Counted from the first letter of the stretch, positions 44,064 to 52,433 are shown. The stretch: 64,000 nucleotides of DNA from Oleiharenicola lentus (GCF_004118375.1 NZ_SDHX01000001.1:2979693-3043692), one strand, 5' to 3'. Notes: generated by a model from the letters alone, not told the origin. Numbers and translations are program-made.

Positions 44064-44528
44064 TCAACGCGGCATCCCGACCTGTCTCAGTGCCTCATAG
44101 GTCGCGATGCCGGCGGCGGTCGAGAGATTGAGCGAACGCAACTCGCCGTTGGCATGCGGGATCTTGATCCGGCGTTCGTCCTGCAGCTCCTCATGCAGCC
44201 AATCGGGCGCGCCGGCCTCCTCGTTGCCGAAGACCAGACCATCGCCCTCGGCATAACGCACGTCCCAAAAACCACGCGTGGCATGGGTCGTGAAGAGCCA
44301 GAGTCGCTGCGGCGCGACCGCACTTGCCTTGAACGCCGCCCAATCCGCGTGGTGGTGCACATCCAGCGAAAACCAGTAATCCATACCGGCGCGCTTGAGG
44401 TTTTTGTCGGTGACTTCAAAGCCCAGCGGATGGATCAGATGCAGCCGCGAACGCGTCACCGCGCACATGCGGCCGATATTGCCGGTGTTTTGCGGAATCT
44501 GCGGCTGAAAGAGCACAACGTGCAGCAT
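44064..44528 (-). CDS. trmL: tRNA (cytidine/uridine(34)-2'-O)-methyltransferase
   Basis: 154 residues, SPOUT fold. Hallmarks: 'VLFQPQIPQNTGNIGRMCAV', LVFGNEEAGAPDWLHEEL, and 'IKIPHANGELRSLNLSTAAGIATYEALRQ' read in pieces (N-L-S-x-A-x-x-I-A). TrmL methylates the wobble base of certain tRNA-Leu. Convergent with coaD and divergent from the receiver gene with 90 bp between. Confidence 0.93.
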   Translation of the reverse strand: MLHVVLFQPQIPQNTGNIGRMCAVTRSRLHLIHPLGFEVTDKNLKRAGMDYWFSLDVHHHADWAAFKASAVAPQRLWLFTTHATRGFWDVRYAEGDGLVFGNEEAGAPDWLHEELQDERRIKIPHANGELRSLNLSTAAGIATYEALRQVGMPR

Positions 44529-44618
44529 GCCAAGCCATCATGAGTTAATGCGCTGGACGGCAAGCCGTAATCCATTCACAAATATTCCGCCAACGGGCCG
44601 TGGCACCTCCCAAAACGT

Positions 44619-45068
44619 ATGTCACTCTCGACGAACAAACACGCCGGCAAAATCGTCGTTCTGGTTGACGACGAGTTTTCCTACATCGATCTGCTACAGC
44701 AGCTGCTGAGCGATCACCTCGCCTGCCCGGTCCATGGTTTCACGAAACCCGCAGACGCGCTCCGCGCCATCCCCGGCCTCAATGTCGGGATGATCATTTC
44801 CGATTACCAGATGCCCGACATGAACGGGCTGCAACTCATCGCCGAGGTGCAGAAGATCAATCCCGACATCCCCGCCGTGATGATCACCGCCTACAACATG
44901 TCGTTCACGCCGCGCGAACTCGCGGCGGTGCCGTCACTGAAGGCGATTGTCCGCAAGCCTTTCAAGTGGACCGTCCTCGCTGAGGAAGTCGTGAAGCACT
45001 GGCCCGACCCGCACCCGCCGAAGGTGAAGGTCGTCACGGTGACCGGCAATCCGTTCAAGACCGCCTGA
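44619..45068 (+). CDS. Stand-alone response-regulator receiver protein
   Basis: 149 residues, one REC domain: acidic pair D17-D18, phosphoacceptor D62 in IISDYQMPDMNG, T90 in VMITAYN, K113 in IVRKPFKW. After residue 125 there is a short unstructured tail with Pro and Lys (PDPHPPKVKVV) and no output domain. No histidine kinase is nearby, so it probably works through protein contact with an unlinked partner. The last 14 bp overlap tail-to-tail with thrB. Confidence 0.92.
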   Translation: MSLSTNKHAGKIVVLVDDEFSYIDLLQQLLSDHLACPVHGFTKPADALRAIPGLNVGMIISDYQMPDMNGLQLIAEVQKINPDIPAVMITAYNMSFTPRELAAVPSLKAIVRKPFKWTVLAEEVVKHWPDPHPPKVKVVTVTGNPFKTA

Positions 45069-45993
45069 CGACCCTCAGGCCGTCATTGTCGGCGTGCAGC
45101 GACCGCACGGTCGCGGAAAGCTTATGGGCGGCAAAGGCCCCGACCATCGCTCGCCCGACCTTGGCCGCGTCCTTGGGCCGCGCCACACAGAGCACGGTCG
45201 AACCGCTGCCGCTCAGCCAGCCGGTCAGCGCGCCGGCCGCCACACCGGCCTCGATCGCGGGCTTCGCGCCCGGAATCAGCGGCAGACGATACGGCTCGTG
45301 CAGGAAATCCTTAACCGCGTGGCGCAGCCGGTCGTATTCGCCGGACAAAAACGCCGCGACCACGTAGGTGGCGCTGTTCACGCTCTTCACCGCGTCGAAA
45401 TACGGCAGCTCCTTCGGCAGGATGCCGCGCGCCTTCTTCGTCTCCAGTTCCTGGTCGGGCGAGGCGCAGACAAAGCAGAGTTCCTTGCCGATGGGCTTGC
45501 GCAGCACACCGAGCAATTCGCCCGTGTGCGCATCGCAGCGCGCCACGCAAAAGCCGCCGATCACCGCGGGCGTGGCGTTGTCGGGGTGGCCTTCCAGCTG
45601 GGTGACAAGCGAGCAGAGGTCGTCCTTGGAAAGTTTCGCTCCCGTGAGTTCATTGAGCGCCGCAACCACGCCGGCGCGCAGCGTCACGCTTGAGCCGAGG
45701 CCGCGCGACATCGGCACATCGCCGCGGATGGCGAGCGTGTAGCCGATCTCATCCACCCCGGCGCGCACGAAGAACAGGCCGGCGGCCTCGTCGGCCATGT
45801 CGAGGCCGTGCGTGTCGCTCGGGCCCGCCGGACGCGAGCCGCTCCAGTCGCCGCGCGTGAGGGTGATCTCGTTGTAGATGGAGAGCGCCATGCCGAGCGA
45901 GTCGAAGCCCGCGCCGCAGTTCGACGTGCTGCCGGGCACACGCACGGTGACTTCGTTCGGGAGGCGGCGGGAGCGGGAGGCGGGGGACTTCAT
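45055..45993 (-). CDS. thrB: Homoserine kinase
   Basis: 312 residues, GHMP kinase superfamily. Converts homoserine to O-phosphohomoserine for threonine synthesis. Motif 1 VRVPGSTSNCGAGFDSLGMA, the ATP motif DVPMSRGLGSSVTLRAGVVA, 'LEGHPDNATPAVIGGFCVA' (E-G-H-P-D-N) and GWLSGSGSTVLCVA. thrA and thrC are not in the window. The start ATG overlaps the smpB stop (ATGA type), so translation follows smpB. Confidence 0.92.
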   Translation of the reverse strand: MKSPASRSRRLPNEVTVRVPGSTSNCGAGFDSLGMALSIYNEITLTRGDWSGSRPAGPSDTHGLDMADEAAGLFFVRAGVDEIGYTLAIRGDVPMSRGLGSSVTLRAGVVAALNELTGAKLSKDDLCSLVTQLEGHPDNATPAVIGGFCVARCDAHTGELLGVLRKPIGKELCFVCASPDQELETKKARGILPKELPYFDAVKSVNSATYVVAAFLSGEYDRLRHAVKDFLHEPYRLPLIPGAKPAIEAGVAAGALTGWLSGSGSTVLCVARPKDAAKVGRAMVGAFAAHKLSATVRSLHADNDGLRVVRRS

Positions 45994-46463
45994 CGGCGGG
46001 TGTGGAGGGCGCGGCGGGCTTCGAGGTTCTGTTCGCGTTTTTTGACGTCTTCGCGCTTGTCGAACTGCTTCTTGCCCGTGGCGGTGGCAATCTCAACTTT
46101 CACCAGGGCTTCTTTGAAATACATGCGCAGCGCCACGAGCTGGCGGCCGGCTGTCTCGATTTCCGACACCAGCTTGCGGATCTCGGAGGCGCGAAGCAGC
46201 AGCTTGCGTGGGCGCCGCGGCGAGTGCTGCGCGAGTCCGGCGTGCGAATACTCCTCGATGTAGGCGCCGTGCAGCCAGACCTCGCCCTTCTCGATCCGGG
46301 CAAAGGCGTCGCTGAGCTGGGCCTTGCCCCCGCGGATGGACTTCACCTCCGAGCCGGTCAGCTTCACGCCTGCCTCGAACTTGTCGTGGATGAAATAGTC
46401 CCGCAGAGCCTTCGGGTTCCGAAGCTCGGTGTAGCGGGTGGCATCATGGGACTTGGCGGCCAT
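45990..46463 (-). CDS. smpB: tmRNA-binding protein SmpB
   Basis: 157 residues, the standard length. 'YFIHDKFEAGVKLTGSEVKS', then IRGGKAQLSDAFARIEKGEV, then a C-terminal basic tail KREDVKKREQNLEARRALHT. Needed with tmRNA for ribosome rescue; ssrA is not in the window. Its stop overlaps the thrB start by 4 bp, so the two are translationally coupled. The rpoZ terminator lies upstream. Confidence 0.95.
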   Translation of the reverse strand: MAAKSHDATRYTELRNPKALRDYFIHDKFEAGVKLTGSEVKSIRGGKAQLSDAFARIEKGEVWLHGAYIEEYSHAGLAQHSPRRPRKLLLRASEIRKLVSEIETAGRQLVALRMYFKEALVKVEIATATGKKQFDKREDVKKREQNLEARRALHTRR

Positions 46464-46500
46464 GGTCGTTAGAATTCATGCGCCGGAGCGGCGCGGGCGG

Positions 46501-46532
46501 CAAACAAAGAAGCGAGGCCGGGGCCTCGCTTC
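46501..46532 (-). terminator. Intrinsic terminator after rpoZ
   Basis: Perfect 11-bp stem GAAGCGAGGCC / GGCCTCGCTTC (2-nt loop as drawn, so the last pairs may open), followed on the minus strand by TTTGTTTG. Confidence 0.8.
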
Positions 46533-46582
46533 GCGGAAGTGGAATGGTGGCGGACGCTGATTTCAGCGCGTGTCGCCCGACC

Positions 46583-46783
46583 TCAGGCCGTGTGGAGCTC
46601 GAAGCTGATCTTGCCTTCGGCGACCTCGCGCAGAGCAATGTCCTCAGGGCTGAGCTTCTCGAGCGACTCCACCAGCGGACGGCTGCCGCGCCGCAGCTGT
46701 TTCACGCGGCGGGAAACCACGTTGATCAGGATGTTCGGGTCGTTGATGACTTTCTGGGCTTCGCGGATGTATTCGTCTCTCAT
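46583..46783 (-). CDS. rpoZ: RNA polymerase omega subunit
   Basis: 66 residues from the ATG at 46783 (MRDEYIREAQKVINDPNILI). The helix N-V-V-S-R-R-V-K-Q-L, then 'SLEKLSPEDIALREVAEGKI' (the conserved A-L-x-E-x-x-x-G-K-I block of omega). Omega is encoded alone here, not with spoT or gmk. Earlier ATGs at 46807 and 46834 are possible. A clear terminator follows, and cutA is divergent. Confidence 0.85.
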   Translation of the reverse strand: MRDEYIREAQKVINDPNILINVVSRRVKQLRRGSRPLVESLEKLSPEDIALREVAEGKISFELHTA

Positions 46784-46904
46784 GGTCTGGGAAAATGAAA
46801 GGGTCATAGGTAGGTCGAGCCCCCCGGGGGTCAAGGGCTAATTTGTCACACGCGGGCCAGGATTTTGGCTTTGCGGAAAACCCGGACCCATTGAAACTTC
46901 CGTC

Positions 46905-47243
46905 ATGTTCGTCGCTTGGACCACCACCGCCAACCGGGCCGATGCCGACCGACTTGCCCGCGGTGCGGTTGAGGCTAGGCTGGCGGTTTGCGCCCAAGTG
47001 GACGGGCCCGTCACTTCGCACTATCACCACGAGGGCAAACTCGAGCAGGCCGAGGAATTCCGGGTCTGGTTCAAATACCTGCCGGCCAACGCGTCATCAC
47101 TCGGCGCCTGGGTCCATAACCATCATCCTTACGCGATCCCGCAGTGGATTGAGGTCAGCGCCGAAAACGTGGGCGAAAAATACTTGTCATGGGCTATGGC
47201 GAACTCTACATCCCGACCCTTCACGCAGTCCAAATCACCTTAA
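46905..47243 (+). CDS. cutA: CutA-like divalent-ion tolerance protein
   Basis: 112 residues. CutA1 fold: 'FVAWTTTANRADADRLARGA', then 'ARLAVCAQVDGPVTSHYHHEGKL', read as C-A-x-V-x-x-x-x-S-x-Y-x-x-x-G, 'EEFRVWFKYL' and 'VHNHHPYAIPQWIEVSAENV' (the H-P-Y-x-x-P block). CutA trimers are small, widespread and tied to copper tolerance in E. coli with unclear mechanism. The small basic protein gene follows 14 bp later. Confidence 0.9.
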   Translation: MFVAWTTTANRADADRLARGAVEARLAVCAQVDGPVTSHYHHEGKLEQAEEFRVWFKYLPANASSLGAWVHNHHPYAIPQWIEVSAENVGEKYLSWAMANSTSRPFTQSKSP

Positions 47244-47257
47244 CCAGACACTTTATC

Positions 47258-47416
47258 ATGTCCCAGCATCCCAGTCTCAAGGCCGCCGGCGGCGGCGTGG
47301 TCGTCAAACGCAATGTCCTCAAGCGCTTTGAGCGCGTGGCCCTCCTCAAGAAGCGCGGCCAGTGGAAGGAAGGCGACCGCGTCCAGGGTCTGCGCAAGAC
47401 CAAGGCCGACGTCTAA
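47258..47416 (+). CDS. Small basic protein of the Chlamydiae/Verrucomicrobia family
   Basis: 52 residues: [20 protein letters not shown] then [20 protein letters not shown] and [12 protein letters not shown]. This matches the small basic protein family (TIGR04137 type) found in Chlamydiae and Verrucomicrobia; function unknown, ribosome-associated role suspected. 12 Lys/Arg of 52 residues. The ATG at 47258 gives the conserved start M-S-Q-H-P-S-L. It sits 14 bp after cutA, and a terminator follows. Confidence 0.88.
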   Translation: MSQHPSLKAAGGGVVVKRNVLKRFERVALLKKRGQWKEGDRVQGLRKTKADV

Positions 47417-47439
47417 GCCACCCCACCCCTTTTACCACC

Positions 47440-47470
47440 GGGCAGGATCGCACAACGACCTGCCCTTTTT
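47440..47470 (+). terminator. Intrinsic terminator between the small basic protein and dedA
   Basis: Stem GGGCAGG / CCTGCCC with a 12-nt loop that can add a short inner stem, followed by TTTTT. It ends only 10 bp before the dedA start, so dedA transcription must start close by or read through. Confidence 0.8.
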
Positions 47471-47480
47471 GCTGCCCACC

Positions 47481-48152
47481 ATGCTCGACCTCACGAAGAA
47501 GCTCATCGATTTCATCCTCCACATCGATGTCCACCTCAAGGAGCTGATCGCCGACTACGGCGCATGGACCTATGCCATCCTGTTCCTGATCATCTTCGCC
47601 GAGACCGGTCTCGTGGTCATGCCTCTGTTGCCCGGCGACTCGCTGCTTTTTGCCGCCGGTGCATTCTGCGCCTCCACTCCGGAACACCCCGTCCCGGTGC
47701 TCAACGTCCACCTGATGGCGCTTCTGCTGTTCATCGCGGCCGTGATCGGCGACACGCTCAACTACTGGATCGGCCACAAGGTCGGTCCCGCCGTTTTCAA
47801 GCGCGAGGACTCGATCTGGCTGCGCAAGAAGCACCTCGAGAAAGCGCACGCCTTCTTCGAGAAATACGGCGGCCGCGCCGTCATCCTCGCCCGTTTCGTG
47901 CCCATCGTGCGCACCTTCGTTCCCTTCGTCGCCGGGGTCGGCTCGATGACCTACTCACGTTTCATCGCCTACAACATCATCGGCGGCTTCGTCTGGATCT
48001 ATTTCTTCACCTACGCCGGCTACCTGTTCGGCAACCAGCCTTTCGTGCAGAAGAACTTCAAGCTGGTGATCCTCGCCATCATCATCCTCTCCGTCCTCCC
48101 CATCGTCGTGGAGTTCGTCCGCGAGTGGCTGAAGTCCCGCAAGAAGGCCTGA
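47481..48152 (+). CDS. DedA family inner-membrane protein
   Basis: 223 residues with 4-5 helices. Family features: [20 protein letters not shown] near the first third (E-T-x-x-x-x-x-x-P-G-E/D), [13 protein letters not shown], and [20 protein letters not shown] (R-F-x-P-x-x-R-T-x-x-x-x-x-A-G). DedA proteins are implicated in undecaprenyl phosphate and phospholipid flipping. '[20 protein letters not shown]' fits the standard helix 3 region. Confidence 0.93.
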   Translation: MLDLTKKLIDFILHIDVHLKELIADYGAWTYAILFLIIFAETGLVVMPLLPGDSLLFAAGAFCASTPEHPVPVLNVHLMALLLFIAAVIGDTLNYWIGHKVGPAVFKREDSIWLRKKHLEKAHAFFEKYGGRAVILARFVPIVRTFVPFVAGVGSMTYSRFIAYNIIGGFVWIYFFTYAGYLFGNQPFVQKNFKLVILAIIILSVLPIVVEFVREWLKSRKKA

Positions 48153-48179
48153 GCTAGCGCGAAGTTTGGGTCAGCCGAT

Positions 48180-48213
48180 AAGGGACCCGGGGTGCCCTCG
48201 CGCCGGTCCCTTT
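48180..48213 (+). terminator. Possible terminator hairpin after dedA
   Basis: Stem AAGGGACC / GGTCCCTT with an inner GGG/CCC possibility, then TTTGAAC. The T-run is short, so this is weak. Confidence 0.35.
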
Positions 48214-48325
48214 GAACGCCCCTACCACAGCCCTCGGCGTTTCTTGCCAAGTGCGTGCCATAAGCGGATTCCCGGTTGCCTCCGCCCGCCCGGCCGTGGC
48301 ACGTTTCCCGCTCCCTTTTCCAACT

Positions 48326-49558
48326 ATGAGCCAGACCAAGAAGAAAGTCGCCATCCTCACCGCCGGCGGTCACGCCCCCTGCCTCAGCGCCGCCACCGGA
48401 CAACTCATCGTCCACTACACGCAGCAGTGCCCCGACTGGGAGATCATCTGCTACCGCTCCGGCTACAAGGGCCTGCTCCTCGGCCAGAGCTACCCCGTCA
48501 CCCCCGAGGTCCGCGCCCAGGCCCACCTCCTGAAGAACTACGGCGGAAGCGCTATCGGCAACAGCCGCGTCAAACTTACCAACGTCAAGGACGCCGTGAA
48601 GCGCGGCCTCATCAAGGAAGGCCAGCACCCGCTCGAGGTCGCCGCCGCCCAACTCGAGAAGGACGGCATCGACATCCTCCACACCGTTGGCGGTGACGAT
48701 ACCAACACCACGGCCGCCGACCTCGCGGCCCACCTCCAGAAACACAATTACAAGCTCAACGTCATCGGTCTGCCCAAGACGATCGACAACGACATCATCC
48801 CCATCCGTCAGAGCCTCGGCGCCGACACCGCCGCCGAGCAGGGCGCGAAGTTCTTCCGCAACGTCGTCACCGAGCTCGGCGCCTCCGGCCGCATGCTCAT
48901 TGTGCACGAGGTCATGGGCCGCAACTGCGGCTGGCTCACCGCCGCCACCGCGCGCGAATACCAGAAGAGCCTCGCCGCCCAGCCGTGGATTCCGGGTCTC
49001 GGCGTCACCAAGCAGCGCTACTCCGTCCACGGCCTCTACATTCCGGAAATGGCTCTCGACATCGAGGCCGAGGCGAAGCGCCTCAAGGCCCTCATGGACC
49101 AGCAGGGCAACATCAACCTCTTCATCTCCGAGGGCGCCGGCCTCGAGGAAATCATCGCCGAGCTCACCGCCAGCGGCCAGGAAGTCGCCCGCGACGCCTT
49201 CGGCCACGTGCGCCTCGACACGATCAACCCCGGCAAATGGTTCGCCGAGCAGTTCGCCAAGAAGCTCGGCGCCGAGAAGGTGCTCGTGCAGAAGAGCGGT
49301 TACTTCGCCCGCTCCGCCCCGTGCAACGAGGCCGACTTCAAGCTCATCGACGCCTGCGTGCTCAAGGCCGTCGAGTGCGCCAAGACCGGCGTCACCGGCC
49401 TCATCGGCCACGACGAGGAGCGCGGCAACGAACTCCGCGCGATCGAATTCCCCCGCATCAAGGGCGGCAAGGCCTTCGACGTCACTCAGCCCTGGTTCCA
49501 GGACCTCCTCAAGGAAATCGGCCAGCCTATGACCAAGGTCGTGCACGTTAAGCACTGA
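48326..49558 (+). CDS. pfp: 6-phosphofructokinase, pyrophosphate-dependent type
   Basis: 410 residues. Phosphorylates fructose-6-phosphate; GGDDTN at 122-127 and PKTIDNDI at 150-157 carry the residues (second Asp of GGDD, Lys of PKTID) that mark pyrophosphate rather than ATP use. The start MSQTKKKVAILTAGGHAPCL matches the long-PFP group; 'GASGRMLIVHEVMGRNCGWL' is the standard substrate block. PPi use makes the step reversible. The upstream 170 bp to dedA holds its promoter. A strong terminator follows. Confidence 0.93.
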   Translation: MSQTKKKVAILTAGGHAPCLSAATGQLIVHYTQQCPDWEIICYRSGYKGLLLGQSYPVTPEVRAQAHLLKNYGGSAIGNSRVKLTNVKDAVKRGLIKEGQHPLEVAAAQLEKDGIDILHTVGGDDTNTTAADLAAHLQKHNYKLNVIGLPKTIDNDIIPIRQSLGADTAAEQGAKFFRNVVTELGASGRMLIVHEVMGRNCGWLTAATAREYQKSLAAQPWIPGLGVTKQRYSVHGLYIPEMALDIEAEAKRLKALMDQQGNINLFISEGAGLEEIIAELTASGQEVARDAFGHVRLDTINPGKWFAEQFAKKLGAEKVLVQKSGYFARSAPCNEADFKLIDACVLKAVECAKTGVTGLIGHDEERGNELRAIEFPRIKGGKAFDVTQPWFQDLLKEIGQPMTKVVHVKH

Positions 49559-49582
49559 GCAGACTCACAGTTCCGAAAACAC

Positions 49583-49610
49583 AAAGGCCGGCATGACGCC
49601 GGCCTTTTGC
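49583..49610 (+). terminator. Intrinsic terminator after pfp
   Basis: AAGGCCGGC / GCCGGCCTT 9-bp stem, 5-nt loop, then TTTTGCTT; about 25 bp after the stop. Confidence 0.85.
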
Positions 49611-49727
49611 TTGCCCCTTGGGCTGGCCTGCCGCAGTAGCCATTCGGGGTCCGCAGCGGAAGCCCTGTGCCGTCCGTCGCCAAGCCTATGGACGGCAGCC
49701 TTCGTACTCACTTTGCTCGGCGAAAGC

Positions 49728-49802
49728 TGGTGCGAGCGCTGGGAATCGAACCCAGATCAATGGCTTCGGAGGCCACTACACTATCCATTGTGCTACGCTC
49801 GC
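49728..49802 (-). tRNA. tRNA-Arg, anticodon CCG
   Basis: 75 nt including an encoded CCA. Acceptor pair GCGAGCG / CGCTCGC, T-arm CTGGGTTCGATTCCCAG, anticodon loop CTCCGAA with anticodon CCG (codon CGG), discriminator A. Folded by eye on the minus strand. Confidence 0.95.
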
Positions 49803-49885
49803 AGGGAACAGGCCGCACAGCTTTCGCCGCTGCTGCGTAAGTTCAAGCTGGTTTTGTGCTCAATCCAGCCGACCCACCGGACCGT

Positions 49886-50036
49886 TTGGCCACAAAAAAC
49901 ACAAAAGGGCCTAAGTCGTAGCGCACGTTTGCGGTGCGGCTCTAGCCGCAGATTGATTGAATCCTGTAGGGTAGGTTTTGGCTCTGGGTGTTGAGCGGCC
50001 CCCTATTTTTGTGCTTTTCGTGTTTTTCGTGGCCAA
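49886..50036. repeat. 150-bp element with inverted CACAAAA/CACGAAA-type ends
   Basis: Left end 49886-49911 begins TTGGCCACAAAAAACACAAA and ends GGGCC. The right end, read from 50036 on the other strand, begins TTGGCCACGAAAAACACGAA and ends GGGGGCC. Between them lie about 85 bp with no coding signal. Both ends share TTGGCCAC at the outside, like terminal inverted repeats. Confidence 0.85.
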
Positions 50037-50287
50037 CCCTGCCTTGTTGATCTCCCGTCCTGACCGGTCTTTTGCGCTTTCTACGCCATTTGAGGCCCAC
50101 CTCTCGCCTTGGACCCGGACAACTGGCCGCTGAGAGTATTCGTCCTCTCTCAACTGCTAAGATGCCGTCAAATCTGTCCCGGAAAACGACCGCTCAACGA
50201 GCGTGTCTGGAGTTTTACCGGTCGCTTACCCGATTCGACGCTTCCGGACTCGCGCCGCACTGAATCGGTGCCGTTATCTCCGGCATC
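50037..50287. other. Non-coding stretch before a small exported protein gene
   Basis: With the preceding element this makes a 485-bp gap after the tRNA-Arg gene. I find no convincing gene, tRNA or hairpin with T-run here. It must hold the promoter of the following gene, but no clear -35/-10 pair is visible. Confidence 0.5.
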
Positions 50288-50713
50288 GTGCTGCTCCGCT
50301 TTTTTCTCCTCTGCCTCCTTTCGGTCACCTCGCTCGCCGCGGAGCAATTTTGGGCGCAGCTGAAGATCGGCACTCCCGCCGAAGAAGCTCTCCAAATGTT
50401 GGGCGAACCGGTGTCCGTCCGCCACGGTCGCGGTTTTGAGACTTGGATCTATGACGACGGGGCCGAGGTGCTGGTGTATCAGGTCGTCGTCGGCTGGACC
50501 GCCCCCGCTGCCAGTGGGATTAAACACGCCAGTCACGATGTCTGGGCGGCCAAGCCGGGTGGCCATTTCCACAAGACCCTTGCCGCCGCAGTGAATAAAG
50601 CGGTCAAGGCCAACGTGCCCGTTACCGCCAAGGCCGCTCCCGTGGCCGCTCCGGCCACCGCCGGCATGGGTTACGAGGAATACCTGCGCACTCGGGTTCG
50701 TCCGAAAGTCTAG
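50288..50713 (+). CDS. Small exported protein, distantly SmpA/OmlA-like
   Basis: 141 residues from a GTG at 50288 (MLLRFFLLCLLSVTSLAAEQ), a signal peptide; the Cys is inside it and not in a lipobox position. 'LKIGTPAEEALQMLGEPVSV' followed by 'RGFETWIYDDGAEVLVYQ' recalls the G-x-x-x-x-x-V-x-x-x-L-G-x-P ... W-x-Y pattern of SmpA/OmlA (BamE-like) domains. An Ala/Pro-rich linker (about 105-125) and the ending YEEYLRTRVRPKV follow. The family link is tentative. Confidence 0.6.
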   Translation: MLLRFFLLCLLSVTSLAAEQFWAQLKIGTPAEEALQMLGEPVSVRHGRGFETWIYDDGAEVLVYQVVVGWTAPAASGIKHASHDVWAAKPGGHFHKTLAAAVNKAVKANVPVTAKAAPVAAPATAGMGYEEYLRTRVRPKV

Positions 50714-50848
50714 GCGGCCAATCGTCCGCCAACGCGACTGCACCCGCCAGCGCACTGCCCACGACTGAGCCGGTTTGAACGCGCCATCGCGCTCTTAGCG
50801 TTCGCATTCTGCTGACCGGGTCGCATTGTGGCGGCACTTCCCCGCCCC

Positions 50849-52198
50849 ATGAACCGCCGCACGTTTGTCTCGTCCCTCGCGCTGGCCGGCGCCGCCGTTG
50901 CCACGTCCCGCCGCCTCCACGCCGCTGCCGCCCAGCCCCGCCTCAAGATCGGATTAATCGGCTGCGGTTGGTATGGCGGTGTCAACCTCGGGGTCTTCGC
51001 CCGCTGCTCCTCGCTGCACGTCGTGGCCATGTCCGATCCGAACCCGCAGGCTCTGGCCAACGCACTCAAACAGGTCGCCGGCATCCAGAGCGAAATCCCG
51101 CGCACTTTCGCCGATTATCGCGAAATGCTCGCCGCCGGCGGCCTTGAGGTCGTCATCGTGGCCACACCTGACCACTGGCATGCCTTGCCCGCCCTCGCCG
51201 CGATGCAGGCCGGGCTGGACGTCTATCTCGAGAAACCCATCGGCGTGGACGTGATCGAAGGCGAGGCCTTGGTCACCGCCGCCCGCAAATACCGGCGCAC
51301 GGTCCAGGTAAACACCCAGCGCCGCAGTTGCCCGCTCTTCATCGAGGCCCGGGAAAAATACCTCGCCAGCGGCCGATTGGGGAAAATCGGCCTCGTCGAG
51401 GCCTACAGTTACCTACAGGCGCGCCCGACCGGTCTTATTCCCGAAGCGCCCGTGCCCGAGGGATTCGACTACGAGCTGTGGGCCGGTCCGGCCCCAAAGC
51501 TGCCCTACCGTGCGCGGTTTGCCGACCGCGGTTGGCGCGCCTTCCAGGAATACGGCAACGGCCAGATCGGCGACCTTGGCGTCCACACCATCGACAAGGT
51601 CCGCTGGCTGCTCGGCCTCGGGTGGCCGGAATCGATTGTGTCCACCGGCGGCATTCTCGCAGACAAGCCGCCCTACTCGGCCACGATCACCGACACCCAG
51701 CGCAGCGTGTTCCGTTATCCCGGCCTCGACGTGAGCTGGGAGCACCGCACCTGGGGCGTCTCGCCGGTCCCGCAACGCCACTGGAGTGACCAGTGGGGCG
51801 CGCGCCTCATCGGCGACAAGGGCACGCTCAATCTCTCAAGCTACGAATACGTCTTCACCCCGGCCGGCAAAGGTCCCGTCGAGGGGCGCAACCTCTTTTC
51901 CGCCAGCGGCGACCTCGCGAATCTCGATTTCAACGGCAACGTCTATGAGGAAACCGAGAACCGCCATGTGCAGGACTTCCTGCGCTGCCGCGGGACGGAC
52001 GAACGTCCAGTCGCCGACATCGAGCAGGGCCACATCTCCAGCGCGATGTGCGAGCTCGCCAATCTCTCCCTCGAAATTCAGCGCCCGGTCACTTACGACC
52101 CCAAGACCCGCACGGTGCCCGGCGACGCCGAGGCCACGCGCCGCCTCGCGCGTCCCTACCGCGGCCCGTGGGAGCATCCTGATCCGGCCAGGGTCTGA
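50849..52198 (+). CDS. Gfo/Idh/MocA family oxidoreductase with Tat signal
   Basis: 449 residues. A twin-arginine leader MNRRTFVSSLALAGAAVATS means it is exported folded, probably with bound cofactor. Rossmann block IGLIGCGWYGGVNLG (about 38-52), then 'VEVVIVATPDHWHALPALAA'-type block (VIVATPDHWHALPALAAMQA) and EKPIGVDV (E-K-P). The C-terminal half has GNGQIGDLGVHTIDKVRWLL. Such proteins are frequent in Verrucomicrobia and usually act on sugars or sugar acids. It is followed by a DUF3185 gene and a DUF1080 gene, a typical sugar-acting set. Confidence 0.92.
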   Translation: MNRRTFVSSLALAGAAVATSRRLHAAAAQPRLKIGLIGCGWYGGVNLGVFARCSSLHVVAMSDPNPQALANALKQVAGIQSEIPRTFADYREMLAAGGLEVVIVATPDHWHALPALAAMQAGLDVYLEKPIGVDVIEGEALVTAARKYRRTVQVNTQRRSCPLFIEAREKYLASGRLGKIGLVEAYSYLQARPTGLIPEAPVPEGFDYELWAGPAPKLPYRARFADRGWRAFQEYGNGQIGDLGVHTIDKVRWLLGLGWPESIVSTGGILADKPPYSATITDTQRSVFRYPGLDVSWEHRTWGVSPVPQRHWSDQWGARLIGDKGTLNLSSYEYVFTPAGKGPVEGRNLFSASGDLANLDFNGNVYEETENRHVQDFLRCRGTDERPVADIEQGHISSAMCELANLSLEIQRPVTYDPKTRTVPGDAEATRRLARPYRGPWEHPDPARV

Positions 52199-52211
52199 AC
52201 ACGCCTTCCCC

Positions 52212-52433
52212 ATGAGAAAAATCATCGCGCTCTTGCTTCTCTCCGCCGGTCTGGTCGTCGCCGTGCTTGGTTACCGGCGCTCCGAGTCCGTCGCCGGGGT
52301 GTCCGACGCCGTCGGCACCAAAATCGCCAACACCTGGGACGGCAAAGTCCGGCAGCCGGACCACGTCTGGTATTACGCCGCCGCCAGCGTGCTGATGCTG
52401 GCCGGCGGCGTGCTCTGGCTCCGCCGCGGCTGA
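52212..52433 (+). CDS. DUF3185-like small membrane protein
   Basis: 73 residues. Two hydrophobic helices: 'RKIIALLLLSAGLVVAVLGY' (2-22) and 'WYYAAASVLMLAGGVLWLRR' (52-72), with a polar loop SESVAGVSDAVGTKIANTW between. This matches DUF3185 (Y-R/K-x-x-x-S-x-x-x-x-V-S-x-x-x-x-G). Starts 14 bp after the Gfo/Idh/MocA gene, so probably co-transcribed. Function unknown. Confidence 0.8.
   Translation: MRKIIALLLLSAGLVVAVLGYRRSESVAGVSDAVGTKIANTWDGKVRQPDHVWYYAAASVLMLAGGVLWLRRG

Noticed and set aside
49886-50036. Insertion sequence
   Set aside because: No transposase is encoded between the inverted ends.
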